Of a stretch of 64,000 bases of DNA, positions 26,966 through 35,020 are shown piece by piece. Position 1 is the stretch's first letter; every line of letters begins with the position of its first letter. The translations under genes and the position numbers were made by a program. The stretch is from AP-15 sp963703665 (GTDB lineage: Bacteria > Pseudomonadota > Alphaproteobacteria > ATCC43930 > CGMCC-115725), in contig CAVPFB010000006.1 of assembly GCA_963703665.1 (NCBI GenBank), forward strand, positions 186,001-250,000, given 5' to 3'. Below the pieces are notes generated by a model, which was given only the letters and a program-made list of their open reading frames with translations, was not told where the DNA came from and made no database searches.

Positions 26966-28099
26966 ATGAGCGTCCGGCCCTATCGTGACATCCATCGCCG
27001 CGCCTGCCGCAAGATCTACGTCGGCAAGGTGCCGGTCGGCGGCGACGCGCCGATCACCGTCCAGTCGATGACCAACACGGTGACGAGCGACGTCAAGGCC
27101 ACCGTCGAGCAGGTCCAGGCGCTGGAACGCGCCGGCGCCGACATCGTCCGCGTGTCGTGCCCCGACCGGGAATCGGCGCTGGCGCTCAAGGAGATCGTGC
27201 GCCAGGCGACGGTGCCGATCGTCGCCGACATCCACTTCCACTACAAGCGCGCGATCGAGGCGGCCGAGAGCGGAGCCGCCTGTCTGCGCATCAACCCCGG
27301 CAATATCGGCTCGTCCGAACGCGTTCGCGAAGTCATCAGGGCGGCCAAGGATCACGGCTGCTCGATGCGAATCGGGGTCAACGCCGGCTCGCTCGAACGC
27401 GACTTGTTGGAGAAATATGGCGAACCCTGTCCCGAGGCCATGGTCGAAAGCGCGCTCGACCACGCCAAGATCCTTGAAGACAACGATTTTTTTGAGTTCA
27501 AGATCTCGTGCAAGGCCTCCGACGTGTTCCTCGCCGTCGCCGCCTACCAGCAGCTGGCCGAAGCCTGCGACTATCCGCTGCATCTCGGCATCACCGAAGC
27601 CGGCGGCCTCAGGAGCGGCACGGTCAAATCCTCGATCGGGCTCGGCATGCTGCTGTGGTCGGGCATCGGCGACACGATCCGGGTGTCGCTGTCGGCCGAC
27701 CCGGTCGAGGAAGTCAAGGCCGGGTTCGAGATGCTGAAATCCTTGAACCTGCGCCGTCGCGGGGTGACCGTCATCTCCTGCCCATCCTGCGCGCGCCAGC
27801 AATTCGAGGTGATCAAGACGGTCGAGCGGCTGGAGGAGCGGCTCGCCCACATCACGACGCCCTTGACCGTCTCGGTGATCGGCTGCGTCGTCAACGGCCC
27901 GGGCGAGGCGCGCGAGACCGATATCGGCTTCACCGGCGGCGGCAACGGCACCCACCAAGTCTACATCAGCGGCCTGACCGACCACCGCCTGAAGGATGCC
28001 GACATCGTCGACCATTTGGTCGGGTTGGTCGAAAAGAAGGCCGCCGAAATCGAGGCGCAGCGCCAAACCGACGAAGCCGCGCTGGAGCCGGCCCAGTAA
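26966..28099 (+). CDS. ispG: 4-hydroxy-3-methylbut-2-enyl diphosphate synthase
   Basis: Iron-sulfur enzyme of the MEP isoprenoid pathway; 377 residues. The TIM-barrel part has ITVQSMTNTVTSDV and SDNFFEFK-like strands (here EDNDFFEFKIS). The [4Fe-4S] ligands are in CPSCARQQF (about 272/275) and IGCVVNGPGEA (about 306), the latter followed by the ligand Glu. ATG at 26966 has GAGG six bases upstream; an ATG two codons earlier is possible. Reduced by flavodoxin or ferredoxin. Confidence 0.96.
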   Translation: MSVRPYRDIHRRACRKIYVGKVPVGGDAPITVQSMTNTVTSDVKATVEQVQALERAGADIVRVSCPDRESALALKEIVRQATVPIVADIHFHYKRAIEAAESGAACLRINPGNIGSSERVREVIRAAKDHGCSMRIGVNAGSLERDLLEKYGEPCPEAMVESALDHAKILEDNDFFEFKISCKASDVFLAVAAYQQLAEACDYPLHLGITEAGGLRSGTVKSSIGLGMLLWSGIGDTIRVSLSADPVEEVKAGFEMLKSLNLRRRGVTVISCPSCARQQFEVIKTVERLEERLAHITTPLTVSVIGCVVNGPGEARETDIGFTGGGNGTHQVYISGLTDHRLKDADIVDHLVGLVEKKAAEIEAQRQTDEAALEPAQ

Positions 28100-28150
28100 T
28101 CCGGCGAGTCGTCTGAACGCCGATTCGAGACCGGGGCGGCCCTGGCCGAT

Positions 28151-29383
28151 CTAGGGCGCCGCGGTCGCGAGCCCGCGCTCGCCGCGGCGCAGCTCGGCGG
28201 TGTCGTTGCGGCCGGAAAGAAAGGCCTTGATGTTGCGCGTCGCCTGGCGCAGGCGCTGGCGGTTTTCGACGAGCGCTATGCGCACAAACCCTTCGCCGTA
28301 CTCGCCAAAACCGATCCCCGGCGACACCGCGACATTGGCCCGCTCGAGCAGCAGCTTGGAGAAGGCGAGGCTGCCGATTGCGCGATATTGCGACGGAATC
28401 GGCGCCCAGGCGAACATCGTCGCTTCGGGCTGCGGCACCTCCCAGCCGGCCTGGCGCAGCCCGTCGATGACCACGTCGCGGCGGGCCTGATAGCGCTGGC
28501 GGGTCTCGGCGATGCAGTCCTGCGGACCGTTCAAGGCCGCAGTCGCCGCCACCTGGATCGGGGTGAAGGCGCCGTAGTCGAGATAGGATTTGACCCGCGA
28601 CAATGCCCCGATCAGCCGCTCGTTGCCGACCGCGAAGCCGATCCGCCAGCCGGCCATCGAATAGGTCTTGCTGAGCGAGGTGAATTCGACCGCGATGTCG
28701 CGCGCCCCCGGCACTTCGAGGATCGAGGGCGGCGGCTTGCCGTCGAAATAGATCTCGGCATAGGCGAGGTCGGACAGGACGACGATGTCGTGCCGCCGGC
28801 AGAACGCGATGATCTCGCCGTAGAAATCGAGATCGACGGTCTGCGCGGTCGGGTTGGCCGGAAAGTTAAGAACGATCGCCAGCGGCGCGGGGATGCTGTG
28901 CCGCACCGCCTTTTTCAGCTCGGCCAGAAAGTCGAATTCGGGACCGACCGGCACGTGGCGCACCGAGGCGCCGGCCATGATGAAGCCGAAGGAATGGATC
29001 GGGTAGCATGGGTTCGGCACCAGCACGATGTCGCCGGGTGCGGTGATCGCCTGCGCCAGATTGGCGAGCCCTTCTTTCGACCCCAGCGTGACGACGATTT
29101 CGCGTTCGGGATCGAGCTCGACCCCGAAGCGGCGGGCGTAATAGCCGGCGCAGGCGCGGCGCAGCCCGGTGATGCCGCGCGACACCGAATAGCCGTGGGT
29201 CTTCGGGTTCTGCACCGCCTCGATCAGCTTGGCGACGATGTGCGGCGGGGTCGGGCCGTCTGGGTTGCCCATGCCGAGATCGATCACGTCACGCCCGCCG
29301 GCTCGCGCCCTGGCCTTCAGCGCGTTGACTTCGCTGAAGACGTAAGGGGGCAGGCGCTTGATGCGGTAGAAATCCTCGGGCAT
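28151..29383 (-). CDS. PLP-dependent aminotransferase class I/II (AlaC / LL-DAP aminotransferase-like)
   Basis: Fold-type I aminotransferase, 410 residues. It starts MPEDFYRIKRLPPYVFSEV, typical of the AlaC-like group. The PLP lysine is in SLSKTYSMAGWRIGF, with the NFPANPT loop and YAEIYFDG segment upstream. Relatives are annotated as alanine transaminases or LL-diaminopimelate aminotransferases; the sequence does not settle the substrate. Convergent with ispG. Confidence 0.87.
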   Translation of the reverse strand: MPEDFYRIKRLPPYVFSEVNALKARARAGGRDVIDLGMGNPDGPTPPHIVAKLIEAVQNPKTHGYSVSRGITGLRRACAGYYARRFGVELDPEREIVVTLGSKEGLANLAQAITAPGDIVLVPNPCYPIHSFGFIMAGASVRHVPVGPEFDFLAELKKAVRHSIPAPLAIVLNFPANPTAQTVDLDFYGEIIAFCRRHDIVVLSDLAYAEIYFDGKPPPSILEVPGARDIAVEFTSLSKTYSMAGWRIGFAVGNERLIGALSRVKSYLDYGAFTPIQVAATAALNGPQDCIAETRQRYQARRDVVIDGLRQAGWEVPQPEATMFAWAPIPSQYRAIGSLAFSKLLLERANVAVSPGIGFGEYGEGFVRIALVENRQRLRQATRNIKAFLSGRNDTAELRRGERGLATAAP

Positions 29384-29462
29384 GGCGGCTCGGCGGCTGT
29401 GAACACCGCCTTTTAGCCGGCTGGCGGCGCTTTGGCGAGGGTAATGGCGCCGAGCGCCCGCA

Positions 29463-30710
29463 TTATGCCGCCGGGCGGGGGTCGGGCCGCAGCAATTGCG
29501 GCAGATGCCGCGCGACGGTCCGCCGCCCGCGTTTCCAGACGGCGAGCGGCTGGCAAATCTCGGCGATCGCCTGCTCGGGGGTGTCGGCGTCGATGATCAC
29601 GATATCGGCCGGGTTGCCGACCGCAAGCCCGTAATCGCGCAGGTTCAGCAGCCGGGCGGAGCGTTCGGTCAGCATCAGAAAGATGTCGCGCAGCTGCTCG
29701 GCGCGGGCGATCTGCAGCACGTTGGCGTGCAAATTCGCCATGCGGATCAGCGAGCAGTCGCCGTAGGGGGTGGCCGGATTCAGAACGTTGTTGGTCGATA
29801 ACGAGCAATTGACCCCGTGCTCGACCAGGAAATTGGCGTCGGCGACGCAGCGGCGGACATCGTGGTCGCGGTCGCGGCCCATCAGATAGAGATCGGTCAA
29901 CGGCAATACCGTGACTGCGACACCTGCATCGGCGATGCGTCGGGCCAGCGGTGCGAGTTCGCTCGGCGGCAAGGCCGCGAGCTTGGCCATATGGCCGACC
30001 GTGACCCGGCCGCCGCGCCGATATTGCCGGGTCAGCTCGCAGACCAGTGGAATGTCGAGCGGCTCGTTACCGTCGCCGACATCGAGATGGATGTCGATTT
30101 CGGCGTCGAACTCATGCGCCAGCTCGAAAATCCGGCGGATCTGGCCGGCGTGGTCGGGGTCATAGCGGGGCGCGCCGCCGATCGCCTTGGCCCCGCGCTT
30201 CAGCCCCTCGACCAGCAATTTGTCGGTGCCGGCATCGTTGGTCAGCCCGTCCTGCGCAAAGACGCAGATCTCGATGTCGATCGCCCATTGGTATTCGGCG
30301 ATCAGCGATTGCACCCCATCGAAGCCGCGCATGCCGATTGCCGGGTCGAGCTCGACCTGGGTGCGCATGCGGGTGGCGCCGTTCACGATGCAATCTTCGA
30401 GGGTGCGCGCCGCGCGCCGCCGCACATCCTCGACGGTCAGCTCGTGCTTGATCGCCTTAACCTGGGCCATCGGGGCGATGCGGCGGCCCGGCTCCGGCGG
30501 GAGGCGGTCGATCAGCCGCGACTTGTCGAGATGGATGTGGGTCTCGATCAGACCGGCGCAGGCGAGCCGGCCCTCTGCATCGTAGATCTCGGCCGCGTCG
30601 CCGAGCCCGTGGCCGATCGCGGCGATCCGGCCGTCGGCGACGCCGATATCGACGGTTTCGGCGGCGGCCGGGCGATCGGCCGGCCGCGCGTCGCGGATGA
30701 TCAGATCCAC
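29463..30710 (-). CDS. Amidohydrolase family protein (cytosine-deaminase-like)
   Basis: Metal-dependent amidohydrolase, 415 residues, GTG start at 30710 with GAGGA upstream. The HxH metal pair is in IETHIHLDKS, further ligand candidates are in IDIHLDVGD and TVGHMAK. Where cytosine deaminase-type proteins have GSDN or HDD, this protein reads STNNVLNP, so the usual catalytic/metal Asp appears replaced by Asn. Possible substrates are cyclic amides, N-substituted ammelides or similar. Part of a minus-strand accessory group with an SDR and an aldo/keto reductase. Confidence 0.82.
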   Translation of the reverse strand: MDLIIRDARPADRPAAAETVDIGVADGRIAAIGHGLGDAAEIYDAEGRLACAGLIETHIHLDKSRLIDRLPPEPGRRIAPMAQVKAIKHELTVEDVRRRAARTLEDCIVNGATRMRTQVELDPAIGMRGFDGVQSLIAEYQWAIDIEICVFAQDGLTNDAGTDKLLVEGLKRGAKAIGGAPRYDPDHAGQIRRIFELAHEFDAEIDIHLDVGDGNEPLDIPLVCELTRQYRRGGRVTVGHMAKLAALPPSELAPLARRIADAGVAVTVLPLTDLYLMGRDRDHDVRRCVADANFLVEHGVNCSLSTNNVLNPATPYGDCSLIRMANLHANVLQIARAEQLRDIFLMLTERSARLLNLRDYGLAVGNPADIVIIDADTPEQAIAEICQPLAVWKRGRRTVARHLPQLLRPDPRPAA

Positions 30711-30778
30711 CCCAGGTCCTCGATGATCACGGTCTCCGGCCGCGACCGTAGCCGCGGCCGCGTTTCAGCAATCCCCGC

Positions 30779-31561
30779 TCACACCACCGGCGAGCGGCCG
30801 CCATCGACGTTGATGGCGCAGCCGGTGACGTAAGAGGCGGCGTCGGAGGCGAGGAAGGTCGCGACATTGGCGAATTCCTCGGCCCGGCCCATGCGGCCCA
30901 TCGGCACCCCCCGCCCGGCCTGCGCGATCATTTCGTCGAGCGATATGTTCGCACCCTCGCGCTGATGGCGACGGACGATCTGATCGCTGACGATCACGCC
31001 GACGTGCAGCGAATTGACCAGCACGTTGTGCGGCGCGCCCTCCATCGACAATGCCTTGGTGAAGGCCATCTGGGCGGCGCGGCTGACCGAGGTCGGCGCG
31101 GAGTCGGCGCCCGGCGCCTTCGCCCCGATATTGAGCACGCTGATGATGCGGCCCCATTTGCGCTGCTTCATCTGCGGGAGGACCAGCCGGCAAAAGCGGA
31201 CCTGGGCGAACAATTTGAGGTCGAGATCGGCCTGCCACATCTCGTCGGTGATCGTCTCCGATGGGCCGCGCGTCGATTGCCCGGCATTGTTGACATAGAT
31301 GTCGATCTTGCCGAACGCCGACATGATCTGGTCATAGGCCGCCTTGATCGGCGCCATCTTCGACACATCGCAGCTGATCGCCGCGACCTTGCCCTTGGCG
31401 CCGCGCTCGATCTGACCCTTGGCGTCGGCGAGCGTCGCCTGGTCGCGCGCGAGGATCGCGACATCGGCGCCAGAGGCGGCGAATTCCTTGGCAATCGCCA
31501 GCCCCAGCCCCTTGCTGCCGCCGGTCACGATCGCACTTTTTCCGTTCAGTCGAACATCCAT
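30779..31561 (-). CDS. SDR family NAD(P)-dependent oxidoreductase
   Basis: Short-chain dehydrogenase of 260 residues. Rossmann motif VTGGSKGLGLAIAKEF (about 12-27), NNAG motif (about 90) and the C-terminal ASYVTGCAINVDGG are canonical. The usual YxxxK appears not to be standard here: the segment is SAPTSVSRAAQMAFTK, where Ser replaces Tyr, so catalysis may be altered or the protein may act through a different residue. AGGAAG precedes the ATG. Substrate unknown. Confidence 0.83.
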   Translation of the reverse strand: MDVRLNGKSAIVTGGSKGLGLAIAKEFAASGADVAILARDQATLADAKGQIERGAKGKVAAISCDVSKMAPIKAAYDQIMSAFGKIDIYVNNAGQSTRGPSETITDEMWQADLDLKLFAQVRFCRLVLPQMKQRKWGRIISVLNIGAKAPGADSAPTSVSRAAQMAFTKALSMEGAPHNVLVNSLHVGVIVSDQIVRRHQREGANISLDEMIAQAGRGVPMGRMGRAEEFANVATFLASDAASYVTGCAINVDGGRSPVV

Positions 31562-31589
31562 CTTCCTAGCTCCTTCCCAGGGTTATGAA

Positions 31590-32531
31590 TCAGCGGGTGA
31601 GCCGGTCGATCTGCTGCAGCTCGTCCGCGGTCAAGGCCCAGCCGGCGGCATGCACATTCTGTTCGACCTGCTCGGCGGTGGTGGCGCCGGCGATCACGCT
31701 CGCGACCGCGGGGCGATGCAACAGCCAGCTCAAGGCGAGCTCCAAGAGGGTGTGGCCGCGCTCGGCGGCGAAGCCTTCGAGGCGCTCGACAACGGCCCAG
31801 TTCTGTTCGGTCAGATGGCGGCCGGCCGCGCGCGGCATCCTCCCCAGGCGGGAGCCGGCCGGCAACGGGGCGCCGCGCCGGTATTTGCCGGTTAAGAGCC
31901 CGTCGGCCAAGGGCCGGAACGGGATCAGGCCCAATCCATAGGCTTCGAGCACCGGCATCATCTCGCGGTCGAGGCCGCGCGCCAAGAGGCTGTATTCCTC
32001 CTGGCACGAGACGAAGTGCTCGAGGCCGCGATGCGTCGAGGTCCACCGCGCCTCGACCACCTGCCACGCCGGCAGGGTCGACGAGCCGATGTAGCGCACC
32101 TTGCCTTGCCGCACCAGGTCGTCGAGGGCGCGCAAGGTCTCCTCGATCGGGGTCAGCGGGTCGGGCTGGTGCTGCTGGTAGAGGTCGATCCAATCGGTCC
32201 TGAGGCGCTGCAGGCTGGCCTCGATTTCGGCCATGATATAACCGCGCGAGGCGCCCTCGAACCGGCCCGAGCCATCCATCGGCCGGGCGAATTTGGTCGC
32301 CAGCACGATGTCCTTGCGGCGGGCCCCCAGGATCCGGCCGAGATACTCTTCCGAGCTGCCGCGCGGGTCGCCATAGGTGTCGGCCTCGTCGAAAAACGTG
32401 ATGCCGAGATCGAGCGCCCTGTGCACGACGCGCTTGGTCGCCTCGAAGTCGATGCGCCCACCGAAATTGTTGCAGCCGAGCCCGATCGCCGACACGCGCA
32501 GCCCCGATTTCCCCAGATTCCGCTGTTCCAC
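31590..32531 (-). CDS. Aldo/keto reductase
   Basis: NADPH-dependent TIM-barrel reductase, 313 residues. It starts (GTG) MEQRNLGKSGLRVSAIGLGC. The catalytic tetrad is visible: Asp and Tyr in DEADTYGD, Lys in VLATKFA, His in YQQHQPDP. It resembles the voltage-gated potassium channel beta/YghZ-like subgroup. Downstream on the same strand lies the SDR gene, 28 bp away. Confidence 0.9.
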   Translation of the reverse strand: MEQRNLGKSGLRVSAIGLGCNNFGGRIDFEATKRVVHRALDLGITFFDEADTYGDPRGSSEEYLGRILGARRKDIVLATKFARPMDGSGRFEGASRGYIMAEIEASLQRLRTDWIDLYQQHQPDPLTPIEETLRALDDLVRQGKVRYIGSSTLPAWQVVEARWTSTHRGLEHFVSCQEEYSLLARGLDREMMPVLEAYGLGLIPFRPLADGLLTGKYRRGAPLPAGSRLGRMPRAAGRHLTEQNWAVVERLEGFAAERGHTLLELALSWLLHRPAVASVIAGATTAEQVEQNVHAAGWALTADELQQIDRLTR

Positions 32532-32593
32532 CCGATCGTTCCCCAGCCTGCCGGCGCGGCGCCAGTATAGGGCTTTACTGCGGGAGGGAAAGG

Positions 32594-32773
32594 ATGGCGG
32601 CGGTTCGGCTGCGCCCGCTCTTCACCGGGGCTTGGTCCGAGGACCGGCATGGCCGAACCCGTCTCGAACTGGCGCGCTTCGGCTATCGTGTCATCCGTTT
32701 TTGGAATAACGAAGTGATGCACAAACTTACCGGAGTGCTCGAAGCCATCCGACGCGAAATGGACGCCCAGTGA
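32594..32773 (+). pseudogene. DUF559 (Vsr-like endonuclease) C-terminal remnant
   Basis: 59 codons from ATG 32594 to TGA 32771-32773. The segment RTRLELARFGYRVIRFWNNEVMHKLTGVLEAIRREM, read in two halves (LARFGYRVIRFWNNEVM and TGVLEAIRREM), is the C-terminal part of DUF559 proteins, which are related to very-short-patch-repair endonucleases. The N-terminal part with the first catalytic residues is missing. Palindromic repeats follow directly and a DNA methyltransferase is 180 bp downstream. Confidence 0.7.
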
Positions 32774-32784
32774 CGCCAGAATTT

Positions 32785-32913
32785 CCCTCTCCGCCCTGAA
32801 GGGGGAGGGTCCGTCGCGCAGCGATGGGAGGGTGAGGTGGGCAGCGATGCCGGCGGGCGCTCTGCAATCCCCCACCTCACCCCGGCCCTCTCCGCCCCCA
32901 AGGGCGGAGAGGG
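32785..32913. repeat. Palindromic intergenic repeat cluster
   Basis: Contains two copies of CCCTCTCCGCCC (32785-32796 and 32886-32897). The second copy is part of a perfect 12-bp hairpin with GGGCGGAGAGGG (32902-32913) and a four-base loop. GGGTGAGGTGGG (32830-32841) also pairs with CCCACCTCACCC (32871-32882). REP-like dispersed repeats of this kind are common in alphaproteobacteria. The hairpin ends 40 bases before the methyltransferase start and could act as a terminator or affect its translation. Confidence 0.75.
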
Positions 32914-32952
32914 AGGAACGCGGCGGAGAGGGAGATGGAGCAGGAGAGGCCA

Positions 32953-34605
32953 ATGGCGAACGCACTTTATTACGGCGACAACCTCGACGTACTGCGCCAC
33001 GAGATCGCCGATGACAGCGTCGACCTGATCTATCTCGACCCGCCGTTCAACAGCCAGGCCAATTACAACGTCCTGTTCAAGAGCCCCTCGGGCAAGGCGG
33101 CCGACGCGCAGATCGAAGCCTTCGAGGACACCTGGCATTGGGGCGAGGAAGCCGAGCGCGCCTTTGCCGAGGTGCTGGCCTCGCCGGCGATCCAGGCCGC
33201 CGAATTGCTGCGCGCGATGCGCTCGTTTCTCGGCGAGAACGACATGATGGCCTATCTGGCGATGATGGCGGTGCGGCTCATAGAATTGCACCGCGTTCTG
33301 AAACCGACAGGCTCGCTCTACCTACACTGCGACCCCACCGCGAGCCACTATTTGAAGATCTTGCTGGATCCAATTTTTGGGAAGGAAAATTTCCTAAACG
33401 AAATAATTTGGAAGCGAACGCATGCGCATGGGTCGTCCAAACGATTCGGTCCCCTGCATGATGTAATTTTATATTACTGTAAGACTGATAAATTTCTTTG
33501 GAGTAACCCTCGCGTACCACACGATCAAGCCTACATTTCGAAGCATTTTAATTTTGTCGACGAGGCTACGGGCGGTCACTTTTCGCCGATCACGCTAACA
33601 GGCTCCGGCGTCCGATATGGCGAGAGCGGGCTTCCGTGGAGAGGCATCAATCCAACTGAAGTGGGACGCCATTGGGCACTCCCCGGTTCGATACTTCTCG
33701 CACTTGGAATTGTGGGCGGAACGATGCAAGACAGGCTGGATGCACTCGATCAGGCGGGGCGTATCTATTGGCCAAAAGCCGATGATGGAACTCCCCGCCT
33801 CAAATGGTATTTGACCGACCTGAACGGAACAGCAATTTCCGATATTTGGACAGACATCCCGCCCATATCTGCACAAGCACGCGAACGGTTGGGATACCCC
33901 ACCCAAAAACCGCTCTCTCCTCTCGAACGGATCATAGAAGCCTCAAGCAACCCGGGCGACCTCGTCCTCGACCCGTTCTGCGGCTGCGGCACGACGATCC
34001 ATGCGGCGCAGAAGCTGGGGCGGGCGTGGATCGGGATCGACGTCACCCATCTGGCGATCTCGCTGATCGAGCGGCGGCTCAAGGACGCGTTCCCCGGCGT
34101 CGCCTTCGAGGTGCACGGCACTCCGAAGGATTTGGAGAGCGCCATCGACCTCGCCCGGCGCGACAAATATCAGTTTCAGTGGTGGGCGGTGTCGCTGGTC
34201 GATGCGCGGCCCTATGGCGGCAAGAAAAAGGGTGCCGACGGCGGCATCGACGGCATCCTGTTTTTCCGCAGCGACAAGGACAAGACCGAAAAGGCGCTGA
34301 TCTCGGTCAAGGGCGGCGACAATGTCGGGGTCGGCATGGTGCGCGACCTGATCGCCGTCGTCGAGCGCGAGAAGGCGGCGGTCGGCGTGCTGATCTCGCT
34401 GGCCATGCCGACGCGGACGATGGAGCGCGAGGCGATTGCCGCCGGCTTCTTCGAGGGGCCGTTCGAGCAGGTGCCGAAGATCCAGATCATCACCCTCGCC
34501 GAATTGTTCCAGGGTGTGCGCCCGCGGATTCCGCGGATCGACGCCGCCGCCACGTTCCGCACCGCCGCCCGTGAAACCACCGCCACGCAAGGCCGGCTGC
34601 TCTGA
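32953..34605 (+). CDS. Site-specific DNA methyltransferase with C-terminal nuclease-like domain
   Basis: Beta-class amino-methyltransferase (N6-adenine or N4-cytosine), 550 residues. Motif IV is DPPF (29-32), the SAM-binding motif LDPFCGCGTT lies near 338-347, and between them is a recognition region (about 135-330). After residue 400 comes a domain resembling Mrr-type nucleases, with GADGGIDG (about 425-432) and SVKGG (about 452-456) as a possible PD-(D/E)xK core. AGGAGAGG supports the ATG at 32953. DNA encoding the recognition region is AT-rich (22 of 60 G+C at 33361-33420 versus 41 of 60 at 34021-34080), pointing to recombination. No separate nuclease gene is adjacent. Confidence 0.88.
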   Translation: MANALYYGDNLDVLRHEIADDSVDLIYLDPPFNSQANYNVLFKSPSGKAADAQIEAFEDTWHWGEEAERAFAEVLASPAIQAAELLRAMRSFLGENDMMAYLAMMAVRLIELHRVLKPTGSLYLHCDPTASHYLKILLDPIFGKENFLNEIIWKRTHAHGSSKRFGPLHDVILYYCKTDKFLWSNPRVPHDQAYISKHFNFVDEATGGHFSPITLTGSGVRYGESGLPWRGINPTEVGRHWALPGSILLALGIVGGTMQDRLDALDQAGRIYWPKADDGTPRLKWYLTDLNGTAISDIWTDIPPISAQARERLGYPTQKPLSPLERIIEASSNPGDLVLDPFCGCGTTIHAAQKLGRAWIGIDVTHLAISLIERRLKDAFPGVAFEVHGTPKDLESAIDLARRDKYQFQWWAVSLVDARPYGGKKKGADGGIDGILFFRSDKDKTEKALISVKGGDNVGVGMVRDLIAVVEREKAAVGVLISLAMPTRTMEREAIAAGFFEGPFEQVPKIQIITLAELFQGVRPRIPRIDAAATFRTAARETTATQGRLL

Positions 34606-34794
34606 GCTAAGAAATCAACGGTTGCCATTCCTTCTGCCCCTTCACGGGGATGGCGCTTGGCGTCCTGCCGTCTCGCCGGACCGCGTGAGATCGCCCAGCG
34701 CGTCAAATCGGCTTTGCAAATTGCTCGCCTTCGCGAGAAATTGCGGCAGGCTTACAAATCCCCACTGGCAAGGTGGGATCTCGGGAGTTCGCCC

Positions 34795-35001
34795 ATGGAG
34801 TCGAAACCGCCGGCGAGCCGGCCGTCGCGCGCGTGGTATCTGTTGCTGCTGCTGCCGTTTGTGGCGATGCTCCTGGTGCCGACCTACAACCGCGTCGATC
34901 CCGAATGGGGCGGCATCCCGTTCTATTACTGGTACCAGCTGCTGTGGATCCCGATCGGGGCGGCGCTGACCCTGATCGTCTATTTCGCCACCCGGCGATA
35001 G
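34795..35001 (+). CDS. DUF3311 family small membrane protein
   Basis: 68 residues with two hydrophobic segments (YLLLLLPFVAMLLVP and YWYQLLWIPIGAALTLIVY) flanking YNRVDPEWGGIPF. DUF3311 proteins commonly precede a solute:sodium symporter and act as its small subunit; such a gene begins 20 bp downstream. ATG at 34795 has GGGAG upstream. Confidence 0.85.
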   Translation: MESKPPASRPSRAWYLLLLLPFVAMLLVPTYNRVDPEWGGIPFYYWYQLLWIPIGAALTLIVYFATRR

Positions 35002-35020
35002 TTGGGCCAGGCGAACCGCC

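Noticed and set aside
32886..32913. 12-bp hairpin as a classical intrinsic terminator
   Set aside because: No U-tract and it is part of a dispersed repeat; kept only as a repeat with a possible effect on expression.
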